A program made the position numbers and the translations under genes. A stretch of 29,041 nucleotides of DNA from assembly GCA_045649265.1 (NCBI GenBank), contig JAZRPO010000030.1, positions 1 through 29,041 of the forward strand. The letters run 5' to 3'. Each line of letters opens with the position of its first letter. The stretch's first letter is position 1. The notes beneath the pieces were generated by a model. It saw only the letters and a program-made list of their open reading frames with translations. It was not told the DNA's origin and ran no database searches. Shown here one piece after another: positions 7,426-15,503 of the stretch. This stretch comes from SIG480 sp045649265 (GTDB taxonomy: Bacteria > Bacillota > Clostridia > Oscillospirales > JAAYXM01).

Positions 7426-8625
7426 TTATTTCAGGTTTTCTATTTCCTTGGCAGCACGCAAAATGCCGAGTTTGCCGCTTTCATAGGTTATTCCGCCCTG
7501 GAAATAAACTCTGTAAGGTTCTCTCATCGGTGCATCTGCCGAAAGCTCTATTGACGCACCCTGAACAAACGCTCCTGCCGCCATGATTACCTCGTCATCG
7601 TATCCCGGCATCGCCCACGGCTCAGGCGTAACAAATGAATCGCACGGAGCACCGGATTGAATACCTTTGCAAAAAGCCTTGAGCTTTTCCGGAGTTTTAA
7701 GCTCTATTGTCTGAATTATGTCATAACGAACCTCATCTGCACGCGGTGAGACCTCAAAGCCCATTTTTTCAAATGTTTCCGCCGCGAAAATTGCGGTATA
7801 AAGGGCCTGGGCAACTATGTGAGGCGCCATAAAAAATCCCTGATAAAGCAGACGGTTGTTGCCGAGAGTTGCGCCGCATTCGCGGCCTATGCCGGGAACT
7901 GTAAGCCTCTCCGCAGCACGCTCGACAAGCTCTTCCCTGCCTGCTATGTACCCACCGGACGGAGCAAGCCCGCCACCCGGATTTTTGATAAGAGATCCGG
8001 CTATGATGTCTGCCCCGACATGAGTGGGCTCACGAGTCTCACAGAACTCACCGTAGCAATTATCCACCATAACAAGCGCTCTCGGATTCTTCTTGCGGAC
8101 AGCGGCGATTATCTCCCCGATTTCAGAAACGGAAAGGGCCCGGCGGTCGCCATAGCCTCTTGAACGCTGGATGTAAACCAAAACATTCGCTTCCTCCTCA
8201 CAGGCAGAAAGCGCAGACGGAAGGTCCACCTCTCCGTTAACCATGGGGATTTCTCTGTACTTCACGCCATATTCAGCGAGGGTGCCGTGTCGCTTTCCGG
8301 AAACCCCGATTGCACCGAGCAGCGTGTCATACGGCGCTCCGGTAATTGAAAGGAGAGTGTCTCCAGGGTTGAGCGCACCGAACAACGCACAAAAGAGCGC
8401 ATGAGTTCCGTTTACAAACTGAATTCGGCACAGAGCATCCTCTGCGCCAAATACATCTGCATATATCTTGTCAAGAACATCTCGGCCCTGATCATTATAA
8501 CCATATCCGGTTGTTCCCCCAAACATAGTGTCTGAAACTCTGTGCTTTGCAAAAGCCTCCAAAACCCGCTTTGAGTTTTCCTCGGCAACCTTTCTGATAT
8601 GTTCAAACTGCAAAGACTCTGACAT
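7426..8625 (-). CDS. Methionine gamma-lyase family protein (formerly 'aluminium resistance protein')
   Basis: A 399-residue PLP-dependent enzyme of fold type I, family Met_gamma_lyase (PF06838). Landmarks: FGGTTGYGYNDQGRD at about 35-49, FVNGTHALFCALFG (cofactor phosphate region, about 70-83), VDNCYGEF (Asp contacting the PLP ring, about 188-194), and SLIKNPGGG with the Schiff-base lysine at K214. The family is thought to cleave C-S bonds of sulfur amino acids; the native substrate is unproven, and the aluminium-resistance name is historical. It is the second gene of an operon: its ATG lies two bases after the upstream TAG, and its ribosome binding site (GAGG, 10 bases upstream) lies within the last codons of that gene. 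Confidence 0.92.
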   Translation of the reverse strand: MSESLQFEHIRKVAEENSKRVLEAFAKHRVSDTMFGGTTGYGYNDQGRDVLDKIYADVFGAEDALCRIQFVNGTHALFCALFGALNPGDTLLSITGAPYDTLLGAIGVSGKRHGTLAEYGVKYREIPMVNGEVDLPSALSACEEEANVLVYIQRSRGYGDRRALSVSEIGEIIAAVRKKNPRALVMVDNCYGEFCETREPTHVGADIIAGSLIKNPGGGLAPSGGYIAGREELVERAAERLTVPGIGRECGATLGNNRLLYQGFFMAPHIVAQALYTAIFAAETFEKMGFEVSPRADEVRYDIIQTIELKTPEKLKAFCKGIQSGAPCDSFVTPEPWAMPGYDDEVIMAAGAFVQGASIELSADAPMREPYRVYFQGGITYESGKLGILRAAKEIENLK

Positions 8626-8627
8626 CT

Positions 8628-9326
8628 CTACTTAACCTCACGGATTATTCCCATCGGTGTCTGCTGTGCGCTTTGGCCGAGAGGATTATCTCTTAAAATC
8701 TTCGGGAGAAGGTCACGGTCAAGCGTCGCATCGGATGCGCCGAGGATTTTTCCTGCAAGGTCGTTTATATCAACAATAATAACCCTGAAACCAATTCTTG
8801 AAGCCACATCCTGCGCTACCTTATCCGGGTTTTCCGGACCGAGAACCACACACTGATTATACGGCGGAAGCGTGTAGGGGGTAGGCCCGTCAATTGACTC
8901 TGCACGGTAACCCGCAATCTTATAGAACCAGCCGCGCTTGCCGAGGAGCTTGCCGATTGCGCTTATAAAGGCTGAAAAAAGTATTCTGACCGTTCCGCAT
9001 TCACGAAGTGCCATTTCCATCGTTTCCGGAATTCCGAGACCAATCCCATGAGGAGTTTTTAAAACGAATTTACAAAGAACCTTTGCAAGCGGACGCGGAT
9101 TTATTTCAGAAAGCGGAACCGCACGCTTCTGCGAACATGCAACACACTTTTCCGAAATGAAAAGAATATCGCCCTCCTGCATATGCTCTATTGCATATTT
9201 TTCTGCAACGTCTGCAATAACATCATTTTCAGTGACAACATGTGTCTTTATCGGGAGGCGCAGATAGTCCTTGCCCTCGACATTTATAATTGTATTTTTT
9301 CCTTCATTTGCACAAAGCTCTGCCAT
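8628..9326 (-). CDS. F420-0:gamma-glutamyl ligase-like (CofE-domain) protein
   Basis: A 232-residue protein resembling the F420-0:L-glutamate ligase fold (PF01996). Typical segments are LPIKTHVVTENDVIADVAEKYA near the N-terminus, GDILFISEKCVA (about 52-63), and VIIVDINDLAGKILGAS near the C-terminus. In archaea and actinobacteria CofE adds glutamates to coenzyme F420, but nothing in this window suggests F420 synthesis or use. Related stand-alone genes occur in many Firmicutes, so the true substrate is open. GGAAGGG lies 9 bases before the ATG, and a promoter is at 9361-9388. It is translated just ahead of the gamma-lyase gene with a two-base gap, so the two products probably act in one pathway; that link is inference. 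Confidence 0.82.
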   Translation of the reverse strand: MAELCANEGKNTIINVEGKDYLRLPIKTHVVTENDVIADVAEKYAIEHMQEGDILFISEKCVACSQKRAVPLSEINPRPLAKVLCKFVLKTPHGIGLGIPETMEMALRECGTVRILFSAFISAIGKLLGKRGWFYKIAGYRAESIDGPTPYTLPPYNQCVVLGPENPDKVAQDVASRIGFRVIIVDINDLAGKILGASDATLDRDLLPKILRDNPLGQSAQQTPMGIIREVK

Positions 9327-9360
9327 ACTTCAAAACCCTTCCGTTTTTACATTTTTTATT

Positions 9361-9388
9361 ATTATACATCAAAATATAAAATAATCAA
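9361..9388 (-). promoter_or_regulatory. Promoter of the F420-ligase-like/gamma-lyase operon
   Basis: TTGATT (9383-9388) and TATAAT (9361-9366) are separated by 16 bases on the minus strand. No terminator is evident between this promoter and the stop of the preceding ATPase gene at 9427, so readthrough is possible. Confidence 0.65.
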
Positions 9389-9426
9389 ACACTTTTTATG
9401 ACATTCAATACTATATATGCTTTTGT

Positions 9427-11610
9427 CTATATCTCGGTTATCCTTACTTTGGGATTTGCTTTTAAAAGCTCCGCTTCCCGCCTGTGACACGACATAAGGA
9501 CAACTTGTCTCTTCTCCGCAATTTCAAGAAGAAGAGAAAGCGCTCTTTCCATTCTCTCGTCATCAAAATTTACAAGTGCATCATCAAGTATCATGGGGGG
9601 CGAAAAGTCCTCCGGTATTATTGTTTCAAAGAGAGCTATCCGGAGTGCGAAATAAAGCTCGTCAAGCGTGCCCCTCGACAGCATAAGCCCGTCTCTCGGA
9701 GATGTGGCTTCTCCCTTTGCAACGTCAAAGTCAAAATCACTGCTTTTTATTCTCACAAACTCAAAGCTGCCTCCCGTGAGATAAGAAAACAGCTCTGCCG
9801 TTCTTTTTTCTATCTTGGGTGAAAATCGGTTTTTCAGCTCAGTTTCAGTCTGATCCATCACATCTATCGCGAGCGAGAGGGCATCGTGCTCAAAGCTCGC
9901 TTTTGAAAGTTTTTCAAGAAGTTCTGAAAGCTCCTTCTCAGCCGAGCTTCGGGAAAAGCCTGCGAGCTTTGCAGTTTCCCCTGCAAGATGGATTTCAAAG
10001 ATCCTTATTTTTTCGGAAATCTCCGAAAGCTCCGCCTCAAAATACTCGGGAGGCTCATCCGGAATTTCCTCTGCTGCATATTCAAGCTTTTCTTCCGATA
10101 CCTCGCCGGCGGCATCAAGCGCCTCAACACGCGCATGCGCCGCCCGCAAAGCGATTTGCGCTTCCTCGCGCTCTTCAACCATTTTTCTCAGCTTCTGCCC
10201 TGCAAGGTCAAAGCTCTCTTCTCCCGGCAAAAATTGAAGCATAAGATTCTTCATATTTGCCGATAAAGCTTCAATGGCAGACAGACTCTCTTTTCTTTCG
10301 GCTTCAAGCGTCATTTTACGCTCGGAGAGCTCTTTCTCACGGGAAAAAAGCTCGGAATATCTCAAAACCTTTTTTGAAAGCTCTTCGCTGCCTGAAATGT
10401 TGTATTTCTTTTTCAGCTCCTCCACAGTCTTGCTCTTCTTGGCGTTTTTTTTGCTAAGGACAAGATATGTAACACCGGCAAGCACCGCAAGAGCTGCTGC
10501 AACGGCAAAAAACGCTGAAAATACTGTTGCAGCGGCAAAAATTACACCCGCCGCAAACAAGGCATACGCCGGAACGGCTGAGGCTTTCTTGCTATACTCG
10601 CCCTGCGCGAAAACAGCCGACGCTTCCTCTGCTACCGTCTCAACGTCTTTCTCTCCCATCCCGCAGAAGGGCGATTCCGAAAGCTCACGGCGACACTGAC
10701 GAAGCTCATCTTCCGTTCCGGAGAGCTGTTTTTCTTTCTGTTCATCGAGAATATTAAGGCTTGACCATTCGCTTTTTTTCTGAATGAAATCATCAAGCTC
10801 GCGACGGGTCGGGAACTTTTCAAGCTCGGACACCCTCAAAAGTGCTGCTGAAAGCTCCTTTCTCGCATTTTCAACATATTTTGATTTGTTCTTTTCTTCC
10901 TCGGCACGCGCAACAGAAAGCGACCTTTCAAAACGCTGCTTTGCCGCCTTATACGCCTTGATGCTTTCGGAGCTCTGCGAAATTTCCGCTTCGGTAATTT
11001 CTGCCTGTTCTATCTTTTCCCGAAGAGCTCTGATTTCACCTTCAAGCCTTTGAATTACGGCATTTTTTCCTGTTCCTCCAAGCTCGCGCTGTTTTTTCTT
11101 TAATCGGGCAATAACCTCGCCGGCTGAAACGGTTTCGTCTCCACTTGATGCTATTGATAGAATTCGGCGTTCTGTTTCACTGTCTCCCGAAACCTCAATC
11201 TGTGCCTGACGGATAAAAGCAGTTCTTTCGTAAACGCTCGCAGAAACTCCGATAAGCTCCTCTCCAAACGGAGCCTCGCGCCCGCTCTCATCATAGCTTG
11301 AAGTAACCTTTAATGATGCTCGCGCTTTTGCGGGCATTGCTTCAAGCGTCATATCTCCCGAAGGCGTTGAAAGCTCTATTTTACCGTACATTGCGCTTCC
11401 GTTCCAGGGAATATACTTTTCTTTATCAGGGATAAACCCTGCCTTTTTCTGTTCGCGCGTGGATATGCCGTAAAACATAGCTTTTATAAAGGCGGTCCAT
11501 GTAGATTTCCCCGCCTCGTTTTTGCCGTATATTATATTGAGCCCCGGAGAAAGCTCAAGCGTTTTTCCGTCAAGCTTTCCGAAGGTGGCATAAAGCTTTT
11601 TCATCCACAT
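9427..11610 (-). CDS. SbcC/YhaN-like coiled-coil ATPase
   Basis: A 727-residue ABC/SMC-type ATPase resembling YhaN and SbcC. The N-terminal half-domain has a Walker A GKNEAGKS at 29-36. Long Glu/Lys/Ala-rich coiled-coil arms follow, broken at about residues 345-386 by a hydrophobic stretch long enough for two membrane helices. The C-terminal half carries the ABC signature (LSRGTLDELYFALR) and Walker B (MILDDALVNFDD). YhaN-type proteins usually pair with a SbcD/YhaO-like nuclease; no such gene is in this window. I chose the ATG at 11608-11610, six bases after AGGTG. GTG at 11617-11619 and a second ATG at 11602-11604 are alternatives. The start is 9 bases past the prfB stop, so the genes are co-transcribed. 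A DNA-end processing or sensing role is inferred from the family. Confidence 0.82.
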   Translation of the reverse strand: MWMKKLYATFGKLDGKTLELSPGLNIIYGKNEAGKSTWTAFIKAMFYGISTREQKKAGFIPDKEKYIPWNGSAMYGKIELSTPSGDMTLEAMPAKARASLKVTSSYDESGREAPFGEELIGVSASVYERTAFIRQAQIEVSGDSETERRILSIASSGDETVSAGEVIARLKKKQRELGGTGKNAVIQRLEGEIRALREKIEQAEITEAEISQSSESIKAYKAAKQRFERSLSVARAEEEKNKSKYVENARKELSAALLRVSELEKFPTRRELDDFIQKKSEWSSLNILDEQKEKQLSGTEDELRQCRRELSESPFCGMGEKDVETVAEEASAVFAQGEYSKKASAVPAYALFAAGVIFAAATVFSAFFAVAAALAVLAGVTYLVLSKKNAKKSKTVEELKKKYNISGSEELSKKVLRYSELFSREKELSERKMTLEAERKESLSAIEALSANMKNLMLQFLPGEESFDLAGQKLRKMVEEREEAQIALRAAHARVEALDAAGEVSEEKLEYAAEEIPDEPPEYFEAELSEISEKIRIFEIHLAGETAKLAGFSRSSAEKELSELLEKLSKASFEHDALSLAIDVMDQTETELKNRFSPKIEKRTAELFSYLTGGSFEFVRIKSSDFDFDVAKGEATSPRDGLMLSRGTLDELYFALRIALFETIIPEDFSPPMILDDALVNFDDERMERALSLLLEIAEKRQVVLMSCHRREAELLKANPKVRITEI

Positions 11611-11619
11611 ATATAGCAC

Positions 11620-12747
11620 CTACTTGCCGTTTTTTCCTCCTGACGCAACTGCCATCTGCGTAAGATATTCATTGATAAATCCGTCAATATCGCCGTCCAT
11701 AACCGCGCCGATATTTCCGTTTTCAAAGCCTGTTCTGTGGTCCTTTGCAAGAGTGTATGGCATAAAGACATATGAGCGAATCTGGCTCCCCCACTCAATC
11801 AGCTTCTGCTCGCCCTTAATGTCCTCAATTTTCTCAAGATTCTCGCGCTCTTTAATCTCAACGAGCTTTGATTTGAGCATACGCATTGCAACCTCGCGGT
11901 TCTGATGCTGGCTGCGCTCGTTCTGGCACGCAACAACAATGCCTGTCGGCAAATGGGTTATTCTTATTGCAGATTCAGTTTTGTTGACGTGCTGCCCGCC
12001 TGCGCCCGATGAGCGGTAAGTATCGACTTTTAAATCCTCAGGGCGAATTTCAACCTCGACATCCTCCGTGATTTCGGGCATAACCTCTACTGCCGCAAAT
12101 GACGTGTGACGGCGGCCGGAAGCATCAAACGGAGAAATTCTTACAAGGCGATGCACGCCCATCTCACTTTTTAGGTATCCATATGCATTCTCGCCCTCAA
12201 TTAAAATGCTCGCGCTTTTAAGGCCCGCCTCGTCACCGTCAAGAAAATCGAGAATTTTATATGAGAAGCCGTGTCTCTCTGCCCAGTGGGTATACATACG
12301 ATAGAGCATTTCCGCCCAATCCTGAGCTTCCGTGCCTCCGGCACCTGCCTGAAAGCTCATTATTGCGTTGTTTCCGTCATAATCACCGGAAAGCAGCGTT
12401 TCTATTCTTGCATCTGCAAGACTTTTTTCAAGAGCAGAAAGCATCTCGCCGATTTCGCCGGCAGTCTCCTCGTCATCTTCTTCAACGGCAAGCTCAAAAA
12501 GAGCTTTTATATCCTCATACTCCGCTTCAAATCCGGAAAATCTGGAAACCTTCTCTTTTATTCTTGAAATTCTTTTAAGAACTGCCTGTGAATTTTCGAG
12601 GTCGCTCCAGAAGTCCTCTGCCTCCGACGCCTTTTCAAGCGAAGAAAGCTCTTCTTTTAGCCCGTTTATGTCCATAGCGGTGGAAAGCTCTTCAATTGGC
12701 CCTGAAAGCGCATTTATTCGGAGCTTGTATTCATCAAGTTCAAGCAT
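11620..12747 (-). CDS. prfB: Peptide chain release factor 2
   Basis: A 375-residue class I release factor that ends translation at UGA and UAA. The stop-codon-reading SPF tripeptide is at residues 205-207, and the GGQ motif that triggers peptidyl-tRNA hydrolysis is at 250-252 (SSGAGGQHVNKTESAIRITH); these positions equal those usual for RF2. The reading frame is open from the ATG, with no in-frame UGA around codon 26, so the programmed +1 frameshift that autoregulates prfB in many bacteria is absent. AAGGAG lies 7 bases before the ATG. The gene is 21 bases after the corrinoid-protein stop and is followed 9 bases later by the YhaN-like ATPase, which points to a single operon. Confidence 0.97.
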   Translation of the reverse strand: MLELDEYKLRINALSGPIEELSTAMDINGLKEELSSLEKASEAEDFWSDLENSQAVLKRISRIKEKVSRFSGFEAEYEDIKALFELAVEEDDEETAGEIGEMLSALEKSLADARIETLLSGDYDGNNAIMSFQAGAGGTEAQDWAEMLYRMYTHWAERHGFSYKILDFLDGDEAGLKSASILIEGENAYGYLKSEMGVHRLVRISPFDASGRRHTSFAAVEVMPEITEDVEVEIRPEDLKVDTYRSSGAGGQHVNKTESAIRITHLPTGIVVACQNERSQHQNREVAMRMLKSKLVEIKERENLEKIEDIKGEQKLIEWGSQIRSYVFMPYTLAKDHRTGFENGNIGAVMDGDIDGFINEYLTQMAVASGGKNGK

Positions 12748-12768
12748 CTTTTATCTCCTTAAACAGTT

Positions 12769-13401
12769 TTATATAACAAAGCTTTTTGCAACACTTACAG
12801 CTTCTGAGGCATCCTTTGAGTAAGCATCTGCCCCTATTTCGCACGCAAAGTCCTCCGTAACGGGGGCGCCGCCGACTATAACCTTTACACTGTCGCGAAG
12901 CCCTGCATCGGAAATCGCTTTGATTGTTTCTTCCTGGTTCTTCATTGTAGTTGTGAGAAGAGCTGAAAGTGCGACTATGTCCGGCTTATGCTCGCGCACT
13001 GCCTCAACAACCCTTTCGGGAGGAACACTCACGCCGAGGTCTATAACCTCAAATCCCGAGCCCTCAAGCATCATTTTGACGATATTTTTTCCGATGTCGT
13101 GGCGGTCGCCGTTTACGGTGCAGATAACCACCTTTCCGCAGGGCTTTGCGCTGTCGCCCACAAGAAGCGGGCGGATTTTATCAAGCCCCATTGTGAGAGT
13201 CCTCGCCGCCAGCATGACCTCCGGTACAAAAATCTTGTTCTCGCGAAATGCCTCGCTGACCTTTTCCATTCCGGCAAGAAGCCCGAGGTTTAAAATATCC
13301 CCGGAGTCCGCGCCGGCAGAAAGCGCAGCTTCAACGAGCGCGACTATCTCTCTTGCGCGCCCCTTTGAAACGGCCGTACTTATTTCCTCAAAATTAAACA
13401 T
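12769..13401 (-). CDS. Corrinoid (cobalamin-binding) protein of a methyltransferase system
   Basis: A 210-residue protein with the two-part architecture of methyltransferase corrinoid proteins: an N-terminal helical cap (about 1-85) and a B12-binding Rossmann domain. The lower-ligand motif DxHxxG is complete as D99-R-H101-D-I-G104 (NGDRHDIGKNIV), followed by VIDLGVSVPPE, an SALLTTTM strand and VGGAPVTEDFA. Such proteins shuttle a methyl group between a substrate-specific methyltransferase and a methyl acceptor (methylamines, methoxy-aromatics or methionine-type systems). No partner methyltransferase or reductive activase is in the window. The ATG at 13399-13401 is chosen because GAGGTG precedes it by 6 bases; a GTG at 13408-13410 overlaps that site. 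It lies between sstT and prfB. Confidence 0.9.
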   Translation of the reverse strand: MFNFEEISTAVSKGRAREIVALVEAALSAGADSGDILNLGLLAGMEKVSEAFRENKIFVPEVMLAARTLTMGLDKIRPLLVGDSAKPCGKVVICTVNGDRHDIGKNIVKMMLEGSGFEVIDLGVSVPPERVVEAVREHKPDIVALSALLTTTMKNQEETIKAISDAGLRDSVKVIVGGAPVTEDFACEIGADAYSKDASEAVSVAKSFVI

Positions 13402-13426
13402 TAAGCACACCTCGAATTTTCCCTGA

Positions 13427-14668
13427 TTAAAATTTGAATTCGTTTTTGAATACTATTTTTTCGCCTTTTCTCTGCCTTTCCATATATTCGGCGGTTGCGG
13501 CAAAGAGTACATCTCCTGAGGAGTTAAGAGCTGTTTCGAGAGAATCCTGAACAACCCCGATAATAAATCCTATTCCTACGACCTGCATCGCAACGTCATT
13601 GGGGATTCCGAAAAGCGAGCAGGCAACCGGAATGAGAAGAAGCGATCCTTCTGCGACCCCTGATGCGCCGCATGCGCCCATCGTGGCAACAACGCTTAAA
13701 AGAATTGCCAGCGGCAGCGAAACCGATACGCCGAGGGTGTTTGCCGCAGCAAGCGTCATTATTGTAATTGTGATTGCGGCGCCGTCCATATTGATTGTTG
13801 CGCCGAGCGGAATGGAAACCGAGTAGAGATTTTCATCGAGATTGAGCTTTCTGCAAAGCTCCATATTTACGGGGATATTTGCAGCAGAGCTTCTTGTGAA
13901 GAAGGCTGTTATTCCGCTTTCCTTTATGCACTTTAACACGAGCGGATACGGATTCTTTTTAAGGCAGATTGCAACGACTATCGGGTTTATAACAAGGGAT
14001 AGCACAAGCATACATCCGACAAGAACTGCAAGGAGCTTTCCATAATCATAGAAAATCGAGAGCCCGTTCTGTGATACAAGGGCAAAGGAAAGCCCTAAAA
14101 TCCCAAATGGAGCAAACTCTATAATCCAGCGCACAACGCGCGCTACTGCATCTGAAATGTCGCGGAATGTCTGCTTTGTTGCATCGTTAGCAACGATTTT
14201 TATTGAAACACCGATAATTATTGCCCAGAAGAGAACTCCTATATAATTTGCGTTTGCAATAGACGAAATGGGGTTTGCTATCATATTGTTGGCAAGGTTT
14301 GAAAGCACCTCAGAGAGGCCACCCGGTGCAACAGCATCCACTGCGGTTGTAAGCTTGAGAGTTATGGGAAACATCCTGCCGGAAAGAACCGCAAGAACTG
14401 CCGCCAGAAGCGTGCTTATAACATATAGAAAAATTACCGTTCTGAATCGCTTTCCAATCGCACCGGAAGAATTTGCGATTGAAGAAATTACAAGAACAAA
14501 AACAAGAAGAGGTGCAATAGCTTTAAGCGCGCCTACAAATAAATCGCCAAGAATTCCGATTCCGTTAAATCCCGGCAACAAAAGCCCCAGCACAGAACCA
14601 ATAACAAGGCCTATTGCTATTCTCATAATCAGGTTCAAGCCTATATAACCTTTAATAATTTTCTTCAT
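13427..14668 (-). CDS. sstT: Serine/threonine:Na+ symporter
   Basis: A 413-residue integral membrane transporter of the dicarboxylate/amino acid:cation symporter family, closest by eye to SstT. Motifs: TRSSAANIPVN (serine-rich HP1 region), SIPLGATINMDGAAI (the NMDG substrate/Na+ motif in TM7) and GACGASGVAEGSLLLIPV (HP2 region). The pattern of long hydrophobic segments fits eight helices and two hairpins. I chose the ATG at 14666-14668, 8 bases after GGAG; two nearby alternatives are in frame, ATG at 14672-14674 and an ORF extending to 14728, the latter overlapping the promoter. The promoter at 14719-14747 drives this gene and probably the corrinoid protein, prfB and the ATPase, since gaps are 9-25 bases without a hairpin. 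Confidence 0.93.
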   Translation of the reverse strand: MKKIIKGYIGLNLIMRIAIGLVIGSVLGLLLPGFNGIGILGDLFVGALKAIAPLLVFVLVISSIANSSGAIGKRFRTVIFLYVISTLLAAVLAVLSGRMFPITLKLTTAVDAVAPGGLSEVLSNLANNMIANPISSIANANYIGVLFWAIIIGVSIKIVANDATKQTFRDISDAVARVVRWIIEFAPFGILGLSFALVSQNGLSIFYDYGKLLAVLVGCMLVLSLVINPIVVAICLKKNPYPLVLKCIKESGITAFFTRSSAANIPVNMELCRKLNLDENLYSVSIPLGATINMDGAAITITIMTLAAANTLGVSVSLPLAILLSVVATMGACGASGVAEGSLLLIPVACSLFGIPNDVAMQVVGIGFIIGVVQDSLETALNSSGDVLFAATAEYMERQRKGEKIVFKNEFKF

Positions 14669-14718
14669 ACTCATCACTCCAAAAACTTTTACTTTCTGTG
14701 TACAATTACCTATTTTAT

Positions 14719-14747
14719 ATACTACCACAAAAGCGCTCTACCGTCAA
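14719..14747 (-). promoter_or_regulatory. Promoter of the sstT operon
   Basis: TTGACG (14742-14747) and TAGTAT (14719-14724) are separated by exactly 17 bases on the minus strand. Confidence 0.78.
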
Positions 14748-14842
14748 ACCTTACTTACCTGACGCAGCTTCTTCTTCACACTATAATCAGCTTCAAACGT
14801 ATAGAAAAGATTTTATTGTGATTGACCGACAAGAAATTACAT

Positions 14843-14876
14843 AAAAAAAGCACTTGCAAAATGCAAGTGCTTTTTT
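14843..14876 (-). terminator. Terminator of the tRNA operon
   Basis: The stem GCACTTGCA/TGCAAGTGC (core 14850-14858 with 14862-14870, 3-base loop) is flanked by A and T runs. On the minus strand the stem is followed by seven T, 9 bases beyond the tRNA-Lys gene. Confidence 0.93.
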
Positions 14877-14884
14877 AAGGCTTT

Positions 14885-14960
14885 TGGTGATCCACCGGAG
14901 GCTCGAACTCCGGACACCCGCCTTAAAAGGGCGGTGCTCTACCTACTGAGCTAGTGGATC
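14885..14960 (-). tRNA. tRNA-Lys (UUU)
   Basis: A 76-base cloverleaf: acceptor GATCCAC/GTGGATC, D-arm CTCAGTAGGTAGAGC, anticodon stem CCGCC/GGCGG with loop CTTTTAA, T-arm CCGGAGTTCGAGCCTCCGG. The 3' CCA is encoded. It is the last gene of the five-tRNA operon. Confidence 0.97.
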
Positions 14961-14965
14961 ATATT

Positions 14966-15041
14966 TGGCTGGGATGGCAGGACTCGAACCTACGAATGCC
15001 AGAGTCAAAGTCTGGTGCCTTACCGACTTGGCTACATCCCA
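14966..15041 (-). tRNA. tRNA-Gln (UUG)
   Basis: A 76-base cloverleaf with acceptor TGGGATG/CATCCCA, a U1-A72 pair typical of tRNA-Gln, anticodon stem CCAGA/TCTGG with loop CTTTGAC (anticodon TTG), T-loop TTCGAGT and encoded CCA. Confidence 0.97.
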
Positions 15042-15063
15042 ATGTAATTCCAAAGGTGGAAAA

Positions 15064-15140
15064 TGGGGTGGGTAGCCGGATTCGAACCGGCGACCCCCAG
15101 AGCCACAATCTGGTACTCTAACCAACTGAGCTATACCCAC
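15064..15140 (-). tRNA. tRNA-His (GUG)
   Basis: A 77-base cloverleaf with acceptor GTGGGTA/TACCCAC, anticodon stem CCAGA/TCTGG with loop TTGTGGC (anticodon GTG), T-arm GCCGGTTCGAATCCGGC and encoded CCA. The extra G-1 (complement of 15141) opposite C73, the histidine identity pair, is encoded in the DNA. Confidence 0.97.
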
Positions 15141-15180
15141 CATAAGGACAAACTCTGATTCTCTACCATCATAATAAAAA

Positions 15181-15257
<77 letters not shown>

Positions 15258-15285
15258 AAATCATAGGTCATCTGCGCAAAAAAAA

Positions 15286-15359
<74 letters not shown>

Positions 15360-15374
15360 ATATTCAGCTTATAA

Positions 15375-15403
15375 ATTCTACCATACTATATTCTGCTTGT
15401 CAA
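15375..15403 (-). promoter_or_regulatory. Consensus promoter of the tRNA operon
   Basis: A perfect TTGACA (15398-15403) and TAGAAT (15375-15380) with a 17-base spacer lie on the minus strand, about 15 bases before tRNA-Gly. Confidence 0.9.
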
Positions 15404-15503
15404 GTAAAATTTTCAAACTTTTTTATATTGCCGGGTTGCCTTACTGAAAGCAAAAAACACATAGCTAAAGGCAGACAGAACCCGAAGCCAAAAAGTATTA
15501 ATT

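Noticed and set aside
15420..15503. Imperfect inverted repeat after the fruK-like gene (GGGT/ACCC and TGCCTT/AAGGCA)
   Set aside because: It has a bulge of about five bases and a loop of about 25, and no U-run follows, so it does not look like an intrinsic terminator.
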